From contig NZ_FWFX01000019.1 in the NCBI RefSeq assembly GCF_900172335.1, positions 1-64,000 of the forward strand: 64,000 nucleotides of DNA. The letters are read 5' to 3'. Source of the stretch: Roseovarius albus. GTDB taxonomy: Bacteria; Pseudomonadota; Alphaproteobacteria; Rhodobacterales; Rhodobacteraceae. Below the pieces are notes generated by a model. That model was not told where the DNA came from and searched no databases. It was given only the letters and a program-made list of their open reading frames with translations. The number at the start of each line of letters is the position of its first letter. Position 1 is the first letter of the stretch. Below, piece after piece: positions 54,039-63,098 of this stretch. The position numbers and the translations under genes were made by a program.

Positions 54039-56657
54039 ATGGACTTAAATAAGTTCACGGAGCGGTCGCGCGGTTTTTTGCAGGCGGCTCAGACGATTGC
54101 GATGCGGGAGAGCCATCAGAAACTGGCACCCGAACATTTGCTCAAGGCATTGATGGATGACGATCAGGGACTGGCAAGCAACCTGATCAAACGCGCAGGC
54201 GGCGCGCCTGAACGTGTGATGCAAGCACTAGAGCAATCGCTTACCAAGATTCCGCAGGTGTCAGGGGATACTGGGCAGACCTATATGGATCAGCAGACCG
54301 GTAAGGTTTTGGCTGAGGCTGAAAAGCTGGCGCAAAAGGCCGGTGACAGCTTTGTGCCGGTTGAACGACTGCTGACGGCGCTGGCGGTGGTGAAATCGCC
54401 GGCTAAGGATGCGTTGGACGCCGGTGCCGTCACGGCGCAGAAAATCAACGAAGCGATCAACGATATCCGCAAAGGGCGCACTGCAGACAGTGCCAGCGCG
54501 GAGGATACCTATGAAGCGCTGGAGAAATATGCGCGCGATCTGACCAAGGCGGCATCGGAAGGCAAGATTGACCCGATCATTGGACGTGATGATGAAATTC
54601 GTCGGGCGATGCAGATTCTGAGCCGTCGCACAAAGAATAACCCTGTTTTGATCGGGGAGCCGGGCGTGGGTAAAACCGCGATTGCCGAAGGTCTGGCTTT
54701 GCGCATTGTCAACGGTGACGTGCCCGAAAGTCTTGCCAATAAACGGCTCTTGTCTTTGGATATGGGGGCGTTGATTGCAGGCGCGAAATATCGCGGCGAG
54801 TTTGAAGAGCGCCTGAAGGCGGTTCTCAATGAGGTGACCGCGGCGGCCGGTGAGGTGATATTGTTCATCGACGAGATGCACACGCTTGTGGGTGCGGGCA
54901 AGACAGATGGCGCGATGGATGCGGCGAACCTGATCAAACCTGCGCTGGCGCGCGGGGAGTTGCACTGTATTGGTGCGACCACGCTGGATGAATACCGCAA
55001 GCATGTTGAAAAGGACGCGGCTTTGGCGCGGCGATTCCAGCCTTTGGTGGTTGAAGAACCGACCGTTGAGGACACAATCTCGATCCTGCGCGGGATCAAG
55101 GAGAAGTACGAGCTACACCACGGCGTGCGGATCTCGGACAGTGCCTTGGTTACGGCGGCGACGTTGAGTCACCGTTACATCACCGACCGGTTCCTGCCGG
55201 ACAAGGCGATCGACCTGATGGACGAAGCGGCGAGCCGTCTGCGCATGGAAGTCGACAGCAAGCCCGAGGAACTGGATGCGCTGGATCGTGAGATCCTGCA
55301 AAAGCAGATCGAAGCGGAAGCCCTGAAGAAAGAGGATGACGCGGCCAGCAAGGACCGGCTGGAGAAGCTGGAAAAAGAGCTGGCGGATCTGCAGGAGCGG
55401 TCGGCAGAGATGACGGCGCAATGGCAGGCCGAGCGGGATAAGCTGGCCGGTGCCCGAGATCTCAAGGAGAAGCTGGACCGCGCGCGCATAGAGCTGGATA
55501 CAGCAAAGCGCGAAGGCGACCTGGGTAAAGCTGGAGAGCTGTCATATGGCGTGATTCCTACGCTTGAAAAACAGCTGGCCGAGGCGGAAGCATCGGAAGA
55601 CAAGGATGTTATGGTCGAAGAGGCCGTGCGCCCTGAGCAGATTGCGCAGGTGGTCGAGCGTTGGACCGGGATTCCAACCGCGAAGATGCTGGAAGGCGAG
55701 CGTGAAAAGCTGCTCGGCATGGAAGACAACCTGCATCGTCGGGTCATCGGTCAGGATGCTGCGGTCAAAGCCGTGGCAAATGCGGTGCGTCGTGCACGGG
55801 CGGGTCTGAATGATGAGAACCGCCCGTTGGGCAGCTTCCTGTTCCTTGGGCCCACGGGTGTGGGGAAAACCGAGTTGACCAAGGCTGTGGCCGAGTTTCT
55901 GTTTGATGATGACAGCGCGATGGTGCGCATCGACATGTCGGAGTTCATGGAGAAGCATTCGGTTGCTCGTCTAATTGGTGCGCCTCCGGGTTACATTGGT
56001 TACGATGAAGGTGGCGTTCTGACCGAGGCTGTGCGGCGTCGTCCGTATCAGGTTGTCCTGTTTGACGAGGTTGAAAAGGCGCATCCGGATGTGTTCAACG
56101 TGTTGTTGCAGGTTCTGGATGACGGTGTGCTGACCGATGGTCAGGGCCGGACTGTGGACTTTAAGCAGACGCTGATCATCTTGACCTCGAACCTTGGGGC
56201 GCAGGCGCTGAGCCAACTGCCGGACGGGGCTGATGCCTCGGATGCCCGGCGGGATGTGATGGATGCGGTGCGGGCGCATTTTCGCCCCGAGTTCCTGAAC
56301 CGTCTGGACGAGACCATCATCTTTGACCGCCTGGGGCGCGAGGATATGGATGGTATTGTCGAGATCCAAATGCGTCGCCTGATCAAACGGCTTGCGGCAC
56401 GCAAAATCACGCTGGAGCTGGATGAGGCGGCGAAGAAATGGCTCGCCGATGAAGGCTACGATCCGGTCTTTGGCGCACGTCCGCTGAAGCGGGTGATCCA
56501 GCGAGCCTTGCAGGACCCGCTGGCCGAGGCTTTGCTGGCGGGGGATATCCTCGATGGTAGCACGGTGCCGGTAACCGCAGGCGCCGAGGGGCTGATCATT
56601 GGGGATCGGGTTGGCAGCACCAGCCAGAAACCGCCCGAGGATGCGGTTGTGCATTGA
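54039..56657 (+). CDS. clpB: ATP-dependent disaggregase ClpB
   Basis: An 872-residue AAA+ chaperone that pulls polypeptides from aggregates with DnaK. It has the N-domain (M-D-L-N-K-F-T-E-R), the first AAA+ module with Walker A G-E-P-G-V-G-K-T (about 206), the long coiled-coil middle domain (about 410-525, rich in E-K-L-E-K-E-L-A-D), and the second AAA+ module with G-P-T-G-V-G-K-T-E (about 607). It has the middle domain but no IGF/L loop, so it is ClpB and not ClpA. AGGAG precedes the ATG. A heat-shock promoter and a terminator frame it. Confidence 0.97.
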   Translation: MDLNKFTERSRGFLQAAQTIAMRESHQKLAPEHLLKALMDDDQGLASNLIKRAGGAPERVMQALEQSLTKIPQVSGDTGQTYMDQQTGKVLAEAEKLAQKAGDSFVPVERLLTALAVVKSPAKDALDAGAVTAQKINEAINDIRKGRTADSASAEDTYEALEKYARDLTKAASEGKIDPIIGRDDEIRRAMQILSRRTKNNPVLIGEPGVGKTAIAEGLALRIVNGDVPESLANKRLLSLDMGALIAGAKYRGEFEERLKAVLNEVTAAAGEVILFIDEMHTLVGAGKTDGAMDAANLIKPALARGELHCIGATTLDEYRKHVEKDAALARRFQPLVVEEPTVEDTISILRGIKEKYELHHGVRISDSALVTAATLSHRYITDRFLPDKAIDLMDEAASRLRMEVDSKPEELDALDREILQKQIEAEALKKEDDAASKDRLEKLEKELADLQERSAEMTAQWQAERDKLAGARDLKEKLDRARIELDTAKREGDLGKAGELSYGVIPTLEKQLAEAEASEDKDVMVEEAVRPEQIAQVVERWTGIPTAKMLEGEREKLLGMEDNLHRRVIGQDAAVKAVANAVRRARAGLNDENRPLGSFLFLGPTGVGKTELTKAVAEFLFDDDSAMVRIDMSEFMEKHSVARLIGAPPGYIGYDEGGVLTEAVRRRPYQVVLFDEVEKAHPDVFNVLLQVLDDGVLTDGQGRTVDFKQTLIILTSNLGAQALSQLPDGADASDARRDVMDAVRAHFRPEFLNRLDETIIFDRLGREDMDGIVEIQMRRLIKRLAARKITLELDEAAKKWLADEGYDPVFGARPLKRVIQRALQDPLAEALLAGDILDGSTVPVTAGAEGLIIGDRVGSTSQKPPEDAVVH

Positions 56658-56662
56658 TAGAG

Positions 56663-56693
56663 AAAAAGCCCGCCTTTATGGCGGGCTTTTTTG
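56663..56693 (+). terminator. Rho-independent terminator after clpB
   Basis: AAAAAGCCCGCC-TTTAT-GGCGGGCTTTTTT, a strong stem and T run. Confidence 0.95.
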
Positions 56694-56723
56694 TATCCAT
56701 CACTAATAATCAAAGAGGGTACC

Positions 56724-57551
56724 ATGGCTTCATTGGCTGGGAAAGTGGCGCTTGTCACAGGTGCGTCTGCACCGTTGGGAATTGGCCGGGCCATTGCGCG
56801 GCGATTGGCTGGTGACGGGGCGGTCGTTGTCGTGACGGACATCAGCGGAAGCGTTGAATTGGGTAACGAGGTTTTGGATCGCTCAGATTTGCTACAAGAT
56901 CTTGTTGCCGACGTGCATGACGCGGGCGGAACCGGGATAGCGCTAACTTTGGACGTGACTGATGCAGGCAGCATTCAAGCATGTATTGCTGAGGTAAAGC
57001 GGCAGCTTAGCCGGATTGATATCTTGGTGAACAACGCGGGTTCACTGGCGGGATCGGATGTGTTCTTGTCAACCACACCTGCGCAGTGGGAGGCCAGCTT
57101 TCGAGTTAATCTGCTAGGGCCGATGGTGCTGGCGCAAGCGGTGATCCCGGACATGCAGGCCAATGGGGGAGGCCGCATTATCAATATAGGTTCAACCGGG
57201 AGCCTTGGAGCTGAGGCCGGATTTGGTGCTTATACAGCGATGAAGCACGGGTTGGTGGGCTTGAGTAAAACCATCGCGGCAGAATTTGGCAAAGATGGCA
57301 TCCTGTGTAACACGGTTTGCCCGGGATACATTTCGACCGATATGCATCTGGCAGCGAATGAACGTTTGGCGCAGGAAAGTGGATTGTCGGTCGATGAGAT
57401 CAAGACCCGTCGTTATGCCGATGTTGCTTTGCGGCAGGCAGGATCGCCCGAGGATGTCGCCGCGGCTGTTGCCTACCTGGCAGGTCCTGATGCGAGTTAT
57501 GTAACAGGCATTAATTTTCCGGTCAGCGGCGGAATTCCCTTTGGAATATAA
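56724..57551 (+). CDS. Short-chain dehydrogenase/reductase
   Basis: A 275-residue SDR. The NAD(P) motif is T-G-A-S-A-P-L-G-I-G (residues 12-21), with N-N-A-G at about 100; the active site is Ser in N-I-G-S-T-G and Y-T-A-M-K. The last residues resemble FabG-like oxidoreductases with the usual G-I-N-F-P-V-S-G-G end. AGAGGG lies upstream of ATG 56724. Substrate unknown. Confidence 0.86.
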   Translation: MASLAGKVALVTGASAPLGIGRAIARRLAGDGAVVVVTDISGSVELGNEVLDRSDLLQDLVADVHDAGGTGIALTLDVTDAGSIQACIAEVKRQLSRIDILVNNAGSLAGSDVFLSTTPAQWEASFRVNLLGPMVLAQAVIPDMQANGGGRIINIGSTGSLGAEAGFGAYTAMKHGLVGLSKTIAAEFGKDGILCNTVCPGYISTDMHLAANERLAQESGLSVDEIKTRRYADVALRQAGSPEDVAAAVAYLAGPDASYVTGINFPVSGGIPFGI

Positions 57552-57614
57552 GGTGCCATTCGTGACAGACCCGTGATTTGCTTTCCAATCAGTATAGGGC
57601 AACATTGAGATGTT

Positions 57615-58064
57615 ATGGATTCGGCCCTACACAAATGGATAAAGATCGCAGTGTTCAGTATCTTGGGTCTTGTGCCCCGAGCCTCTGAAGCACAAAGCTT
57701 CTGCGAAGCCGTGCAAAGGTATACTCAAGAAACAACACCACAAAACTTCGAGGTGTCAGATATCGCAGGAGAGTGTCGTACTTTCCGGGAGCATACTGGC
57801 GCGAAAGGTGTCATGTGCAATCAGCCTTTCCCGTATCGGTCAGAAAAAGCCGTGAACGCGTTTGCCGCGTTGAATGACTCTATTCAAACCTGCTTGGGTT
57901 CAAGTGCAGGTCCTACCCAGGATCAGGCGGTGAACCATCCGGATTCCTACGTGCTCTATCAATACGTGGTAGAGAATATGAAGGTTTCAGCATCTCTCAA
58001 AGATAAGGCTGCCCTACAGCAGACCATTGTGTTTTTGCGGATCACAAAGGACTTGCATCAATAA
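57615..58064 (+). CDS. Secreted protein of unknown function
   Basis: A 149-residue protein with an N-terminal hydrophobic signal (I-A-V-F-S-I-L-G-L-V, cleavage near A-S-E-A-Q) and four cysteines in the mature part (C-E-A, C-R-T, C-N-Q, C-L-G) that may pair. AT-richer than its neighbours. No family recognised. Confidence 0.55.
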   Translation: MDSALHKWIKIAVFSILGLVPRASEAQSFCEAVQRYTQETTPQNFEVSDIAGECRTFREHTGAKGVMCNQPFPYRSEKAVNAFAALNDSIQTCLGSSAGPTQDQAVNHPDSYVLYQYVVENMKVSASLKDKAALQQTIVFLRITKDLHQ

Positions 58065-58084
58065 TAGCGTCTTTGGTGGAATGC

Positions 58085-58960
58085 TTAGGTGAACCGTTTG
58101 GCTCCCACGACGCAGGCTACCACAAAGAGGGTTGCGGCGATCATGGTTGGCGCGATGGGTTCATTCAGCAAAAACCCGGCCAAAATCAAGCCAAAGAAGG
58201 GTTGCAAAAGTTGGAGCTGACCAACGCCTGCGATGCCGCCCAAGGCCAGCCCGCGGTACCAGAAAATGAAGCCGACCAGCATTGAGAAGACCGAGACATA
58301 TGCCAGTCCTGCCCATGCTGTGGGAGTGATTCCAGTGAAGGTGCTTGGAAAAGTCATCAGCATGATCACCGTCATGATTGGCAGGGACAGCAGCAAGGCC
58401 CATGAGATCACCTGCCATCCGCCCAGATGACGCGACAGCACGGCCCCTTCGGCATAACCAAGTCCGCACAGAATAATTGCCCCCAGCATGAGAAGGTCAC
58501 CTGTGAGGGATGTTGCCGTGTTCTGAGACAAGGCAAACATGACAACGGCCAGACTGCCTGCGCAGGAGAAGACCCAAAACAAGGGTTTGGGCGCTTCGCC
58601 CCCGCGCAGGACACCAAACAGGGCGGTCGCCAAGGGAAGTAGCCCGATAAAGACAATGGAATGCGCAGCCGTAATGTGTTGCAGGGCGAGCGCTGTTAGC
58701 AATGGAAAACCGACGACTACGCCAATCGCCACGATAGTTAGAGATGTGACGTCACCACGGCTTGGCACTGGGGCTTTCATGATCATCAAGAAGGCGGTAC
58801 CCAGTACAGCAGCAATCACGGCGCGGGCACAGGTTAGAAATATTGGGGAAAATCCCATGACTGCTACCCGTGTGGCTGGCAGAGAGGCGCTGAAGATAAG
58901 AACGCCCAGTAAGCCACTTCCCCATCCGCGGCAGATGTATTGGTTGGTTGTCGCCAGCAT
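58085..58960 (-). CDS. EamA/DMT-family transporter
   Basis: A 291-residue membrane protein with ten predicted spans in two EamA repeats, for example G-L-L-G-V-L-I-F-S-A-S-L-P-A-T and W-A-G-L-A-Y-V-S-V-F-S-M-L-V-G-F. Members usually export amino acids or metabolites. AAGGAGA lies before ATG 58960. It diverges from a MocR-type regulator, which probably controls it; PLP-dependent regulators often govern transporters of amino compounds. Confidence 0.87.
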   Translation of the reverse strand: MLATTNQYICRGWGSGLLGVLIFSASLPATRVAVMGFSPIFLTCARAVIAAVLGTAFLMIMKAPVPSRGDVTSLTIVAIGVVVGFPLLTALALQHITAAHSIVFIGLLPLATALFGVLRGGEAPKPLFWVFSCAGSLAVVMFALSQNTATSLTGDLLMLGAIILCGLGYAEGAVLSRHLGGWQVISWALLLSLPIMTVIMLMTFPSTFTGITPTAWAGLAYVSVFSMLVGFIFWYRGLALGGIAGVGQLQLLQPFFGLILAGFLLNEPIAPTMIAATLFVVACVVGAKRFT

Positions 58961-59040
58961 CGCAATTCTCCTTTGAGCCTTTGAAATGAGTACGGTGAGG
59001 GTGATGGTGTTGATAGATACAAACCAATACAATTTAGAAA

Positions 59041-59070
59041 AACTGTACTACCTTGATGGCCCGTACAGTT
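59041..59070. promoter_or_regulatory. Operator candidate between EamA gene and MocR-type regulator
   Basis: AACTGTAC (59041-59048) and GTACAGTT (59063-59070) form a perfect 8-bp inverted repeat 14 bases apart, centred in the 126-base divergent region. Confidence 0.6.
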
Positions 59071-59086
59071 CTAGAAGGGGGGTAGA

Positions 59087-60475
59087 ATGCTATCTGAAAC
59101 GCGAACACAGCAGGTGATGGGGGCGATACGGCGCAAGATCACCGGACGTATTTTACAGCCGAGTGAGAGGCTGCCTTCGATTCGCGGATTGGCGGCAACT
59201 ATGAATGTGTCGCCCTCAACGGTGGCCGAAGCCTATGATCGATTGACGGCTGAAGGATTGATTTATGCGCGACGTGGTGCCGGGTTTTATGTGGCGCAGA
59301 CCGCGCAGCCCTTTGACGTGACCGAAGTTGAGCCGCGTTTGAACCGGGAGATCGACCCGTTTTGGGTGACGCGGCAATCGCTGGATGCCGAGCCGCATAT
59401 GGCCAAACCCGGTTGCGGCTGGTTACCACCGGATTGGATGCCCTTGGAGGAGTTGCGGCGCGCCTTGCGGCGTGTCGCCCGTGCCGATGATGCCCTGTTG
59501 GTCGATTATGGCAGTACCCGTGGTTCATTTGCGTTGCGCCGGTTTCTGGCGGGCCAGTTTGCTGATGAAGGTTTAACCACTGGTCCTGATGATATTCTGC
59601 TGACAGCATCTGGTACGCAGGCCATTGATCTGATTTGTCGGTTATTGTTGCGACCGGGCGATACCGTTGTGGTGGACGATCCTTGCTACTTCAACTTTCA
59701 GGCCTTGCTTCGGGCGCATCAGGTTGAATTGGTCAGCGTTTCGTTTACCAAGAAAGGGCCGGATCTGGAGCGGTTTGAACAGGTCCTCAAGCAGTATCGG
59801 CCCACACTTTATATTACAAATTCTGCGCTTCATAATCCAACCGGTGCCAGTTTGACGCCACCGGTTGCACATAAGCTTTTGAAACTGGCTGCGACGCACA
59901 ATCTTATCGTCATCGAAGACGACATCTTTGCCGCGTTTGAATCGGAGCCGTCGGTCCGGCTGGCCGTATTGGATGGTTTGGAAAATGTGATCCGGATTGG
60001 AAGTTTCTCCAAGACCCTTTCGGCCTCAGTGCGGTGCGGATACATTGCAGCTAAGAAAGAATGGGTTGAAGCGTTGATTGATCTGCAAGTGGCGACCAAT
60101 TTTGGTGGCCCAAGTCCGGTGACCGCAGAATTGATATATTCGGTGCTGAGCACCGGGGGCTACCGCAGGCATATGTATGGGCTGAGGGAACGTCTTGCAC
60201 AACAGCGCCGCGTTTCAGCGAAGAAGCTCGAAGAATTGGGAATCACGCCGTGGTTGATGCCGCAGGGTGGGTTTTATCTCTGGTGTGAACTGCCAGATGG
60301 AATGGATTCGGCAGATCTGGCGCGCAGGGCATTGGATGGCGATGTCGTGCTGGCCCCTGGAAATGTGTTCAGCGTGTCGCAAACGATGGCGGGTTTCATG
60401 CGATTTAATGTTGGTCAGATGAGTCATCCTGAGACACTCGCACCGCTCCACACCTTTTTGCGGGATGCGGGTTGA
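59087..60475 (+). CDS. MocR-type (GntR-aminotransferase) transcriptional regulator
   Basis: A 462-residue fusion: a winged helix of GntR type (residues 5-70, with L-P-S-I-R-G-L-A-A-T-M-N-V-S-P-S-T-V) and a fold I aminotransferase-like domain with PLP lysine Lys309 in S-F-S-K-T-L-S. Other PLP contacts such as N-P-T-G and D-D in V-I-E-D-D are intact. The regulator probably senses an amine or amino acid via PLP, not as an enzyme. It diverges from the EamA exporter, with an inverted repeat between. Confidence 0.9.
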   Translation: MLSETRTQQVMGAIRRKITGRILQPSERLPSIRGLAATMNVSPSTVAEAYDRLTAEGLIYARRGAGFYVAQTAQPFDVTEVEPRLNREIDPFWVTRQSLDAEPHMAKPGCGWLPPDWMPLEELRRALRRVARADDALLVDYGSTRGSFALRRFLAGQFADEGLTTGPDDILLTASGTQAIDLICRLLLRPGDTVVVDDPCYFNFQALLRAHQVELVSVSFTKKGPDLERFEQVLKQYRPTLYITNSALHNPTGASLTPPVAHKLLKLAATHNLIVIEDDIFAAFESEPSVRLAVLDGLENVIRIGSFSKTLSASVRCGYIAAKKEWVEALIDLQVATNFGGPSPVTAELIYSVLSTGGYRRHMYGLRERLAQQRRVSAKKLEELGITPWLMPQGGFYLWCELPDGMDSADLARRALDGDVVLAPGNVFSVSQTMAGFMRFNVGQMSHPETLAPLHTFLRDAG

Positions 60476-60604
60476 GGCAGCTGCCTAGGGCTTCGTTACA
60501 GTGAACCACATCATTGTGAGGCGTATTGTTTTGCCGCAGCGGAAGGGTGAAATTATGCACAACACGAAGGGCAATGCGCCTGCAATGTATAAAAGGAGCC
60601 CCAA

Positions 60605-61504
60605 ATGGCCAACCGCTGGAAGAATACGCTGACTTATCGTGATGTGACGGACGAGGCAACGTTTATGAACCGACGTCAATTGCTGGCGGCGGCATCGGGG
60701 CTGGCGTTGGGGAGTATCGCAGGTACTGCGCAGGCCGAGGATCTGGAGGCCAACAGTTGGGAAGATATCACCAGCTACAATAACTATTACGAATTCGGAA
60801 CCAGCAAGAGCGACCCGGCGAAATACGCCCACACCTTGGTGACCAGCCCTTGGACCGTGAAGATTGATGGGCTCGTCGACAATCCGGGTGATTATGCCTT
60901 TGATGATATCATGAGCAAGATGACCGTTGAAGAGCGGATCTATCGCTTTCGCTGTGTCGAGGCCTGGTCGATGGTGGTGCCTTGGAACGGGTTCGAGCTG
61001 GCGGATCTGCTGAATCATGCTGGCGTGCAATCTGGCGCGAAATACGTGGCCTTTGAAACCGCGCTGCGCCCGGATGAGATGCCCGGTGTACGTTATCCGG
61101 TGCTGGACTGGCCCTATGTCGAGGGGCTGCGGTTGGACGAGGCGATGCACCCTTTGACGATGATGGCCACAGGGATTTATGGCAAAGACATCCCGAATCA
61201 GAATGGCGCGCCGTTGCGTCTGGTGGTGCCGTGGAAATATGGCTTCAAATCTATCAAGTCGATCGTGCGGGTCACGTTGACCGACACGCAACCGCCGACC
61301 AGCTGGAACAAATCCAACGGCCGCGAGTACGGCTTCTATAGTAATGTGAATCCGGAAGTCGACCATCCGCGTTGGAGCCAGGCGACTGAGCGGCCATTGG
61401 GTGGGGGATTGTTTGCTTCACGCCAGCCAACGTTGATGTTCAACGGATACGAGGAAGAAGTTTCCAACCTGTATGCGGGCATGGACTTGCGGGCGAACTA
61501 TTGA
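60605..61504 (+). CDS. msrP: Protein-methionine-sulfoxide reductase, catalytic subunit
   Basis: A 299-residue molybdoenzyme of the YedY type. It carries a Tat signal ([15 protein letters not shown]) for export with its molybdopterin. The Mo-ligating Cys is in [10 protein letters not shown]. It repairs methionine sulfoxide in periplasmic proteins, taking electrons from MsrQ. AGGAG precedes the start. msrQ is not directly adjacent but lies 829 bases downstream beyond an opposite-strand gene. Confidence 0.92.
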   Translation: MANRWKNTLTYRDVTDEATFMNRRQLLAAASGLALGSIAGTAQAEDLEANSWEDITSYNNYYEFGTSKSDPAKYAHTLVTSPWTVKIDGLVDNPGDYAFDDIMSKMTVEERIYRFRCVEAWSMVVPWNGFELADLLNHAGVQSGAKYVAFETALRPDEMPGVRYPVLDWPYVEGLRLDEAMHPLTMMATGIYGKDIPNQNGAPLRLVVPWKYGFKSIKSIVRVTLTDTQPPTSWNKSNGREYGFYSNVNPEVDHPRWSQATERPLGGGLFASRQPTLMFNGYEEEVSNLYAGMDLRANY

Positions 61505-61539
61505 TCTTTGCGGCTGATATCCCGGCGGTCTTGCCTGCC

Positions 61540-62196
61540 TCAGAAACCCATGCGGTTTTGCCGCGATGTAGGTCGAGCGACCATTCCATCACGGGTGTTC
61601 TGAGCAGCGATCTTTTCCATGGCCGATACGAACTGGGCGCGGTGCGACAGGAACTTCGGAATATAGAGCGGTTTCTGCCGCTCGAAAGTCAAAACAAGAG
61701 CGGGACGCTTTTCGTGGACACGTATGCCGACCAGATCGTCGAGGTCGCGGGTCTGGGAGCGCAGATCAACACCGTGGCAAGTGATCTGTTTGTCGCTGTA
61801 GATCACCTTTTGAACGAACAGCAGCATGAACCAGCTGTAGCAGAATACGGCAGCCAACCCATAGTAGATGACATCGCGAATCCAGCCGGAAGCAATTCCG
61901 AGGGATTCCCACAGGGGCCCAAAATCTGTGTAGGTCGTGAAGACAAGCGCAAGGAATGGCGCGATAAGGATGAGGCCCATCGGGGGGCGCAATTCAATTC
62001 TGCCGTCGCCGAGCTTGACCGGTGCCGTTTGAAACAACGACGAGAGAAGCGTCATGCCGATATCTTCGAACCGTTCATCCTGAGCATAGATCGACGTGGC
62101 ACCCTTGGCATTTCGCCAGCACCGGATACCGATACACATGGTTGCGACGGCAACAAGGGATAGGATCGCATAGGTGATTTGTTGGTCGTGACTCAT
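61540..62196 (-). CDS. Membrane protein of unknown function
   Basis: A 218-residue protein with three hydrophobic spans (near residues 8-24, 73-90 and 109-128) and a cytosolic C-terminal part ending R-P-T-S-R-Q-N-R. It runs opposite to msrP and msrQ and separates them. The overlapping plus-strand frame (61501-62163) lacks comparable features. No family recognised. Confidence 0.6.
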   Translation of the reverse strand: MSHDQQITYAILSLVAVATMCIGIRCWRNAKGATSIYAQDERFEDIGMTLLSSLFQTAPVKLGDGRIELRPPMGLILIAPFLALVFTTYTDFGPLWESLGIASGWIRDVIYYGLAAVFCYSWFMLLFVQKVIYSDKQITCHGVDLRSQTRDLDDLVGIRVHEKRPALVLTFERQKPLYIPKFLSHRAQFVSAMEKIAAQNTRDGMVARPTSRQNRMGF

Positions 62197-62333
62197 ATGA
62201 AATACTCTTGGTGGATAAACGGGTTAATGGATTTCGGGTTGTTTTGTAGGTTGAAGAACAATCGTGTCGAGAACTTGGCGCGCCATTGGTTTTCTGTAGG
62301 CTGCGGGGCTCATGCGGTAGATTTAGGTCGGAG

Positions 62334-62948
62334 ATGAAAATCGTGATTGATCAGATGAACCGGATCATGCGGTGGATTCCCTCCTGGAGCATTTATGTTA
62401 CCGGGCTGTCCTATGCCGCTTGGTTGATATGGCTGGGCGTATCCAACCAACTTGGGGCGGATCCCGTCGAGGCGCTTGAGCATGCGTTAGGTGAGGTGGG
62501 GCTTTATCTGCTGATCGCCGGTTTGGCTGTAACACCTTTACGGAAGGTGCTGGGACTCAACCTCATGAAATTCCGTAGGGCGCTGGGGTTGACCTGTTTC
62601 TTCTTTATTGTGTTGCATCTTTTGGTCTGGGCCATCTTGGATGTGCAAGAACTTGGCAGGGTTGTCGCGGATCTGACGAAACGTCCCTATATCATGGTGG
62701 GTATGGCGGCATTTCTCCTGATGATGCCCTTAGCCATTACGTCAAACAATGCTTCGGTGCGTCGTCTGGGAGCAAATTGGCGTTCGCTGCACAAGCTAGT
62801 ATATCCTGCAGCGCTGCTGGGAGGTGCGCACTATCTGATGCTGGTGAAAGGTATTCAACTCAAGCCAATATTCTTGATGCTGGTGATCGCCACTCTTATC
62901 GGGCTCAGGTTCGTGCCTTTATTGGTGGCGCGATCATCTAAAGTTTAG
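62334..62948 (+). CDS. msrQ: MsrQ, heme membrane subunit of the methionine sulfoxide reductase system
   Basis: A 204-residue membrane protein with six spans of the ferric-reductase type, including L-T-C-F-F-F-I-V-L-H-L-L and S-L-H-K-L-V-Y-P-A-A-L-L-G-G-A-H, whose His residues hold heme. It passes electrons from the quinone pool or flavin reductase to MsrP. The frame opens at 62286; I chose ATG 62334, with an alternative at 62355. Confidence 0.88.
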   Translation: MKIVIDQMNRIMRWIPSWSIYVTGLSYAAWLIWLGVSNQLGADPVEALEHALGEVGLYLLIAGLAVTPLRKVLGLNLMKFRRALGLTCFFFIVLHLLVWAILDVQELGRVVADLTKRPYIMVGMAAFLLMMPLAITSNNASVRRLGANWRSLHKLVYPAALLGGAHYLMLVKGIQLKPIFLMLVIATLIGLRFVPLLVARSSKV

Positions 62949-63098
62949 TGCTCGGGTGTCCATAATTTCCACGGTTGTGTTGACCGTCAAAATGCTCAAT
63001 TTTGTCCATTATTTTTACCATTTCCCCCTATACGCATCGAATGGTCAACGTCTATAGGGCGTTCGTACGACATTGTTTTGTAAAGAGTAGAGTAAGTT

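Noticed and set aside
61501..62163. Plus-strand frame of 220 codons after msrP
   Set aside because: The opposite strand encodes a protein with clear membrane spans; this frame has none and is Arg/Asp-rich shadow sequence.
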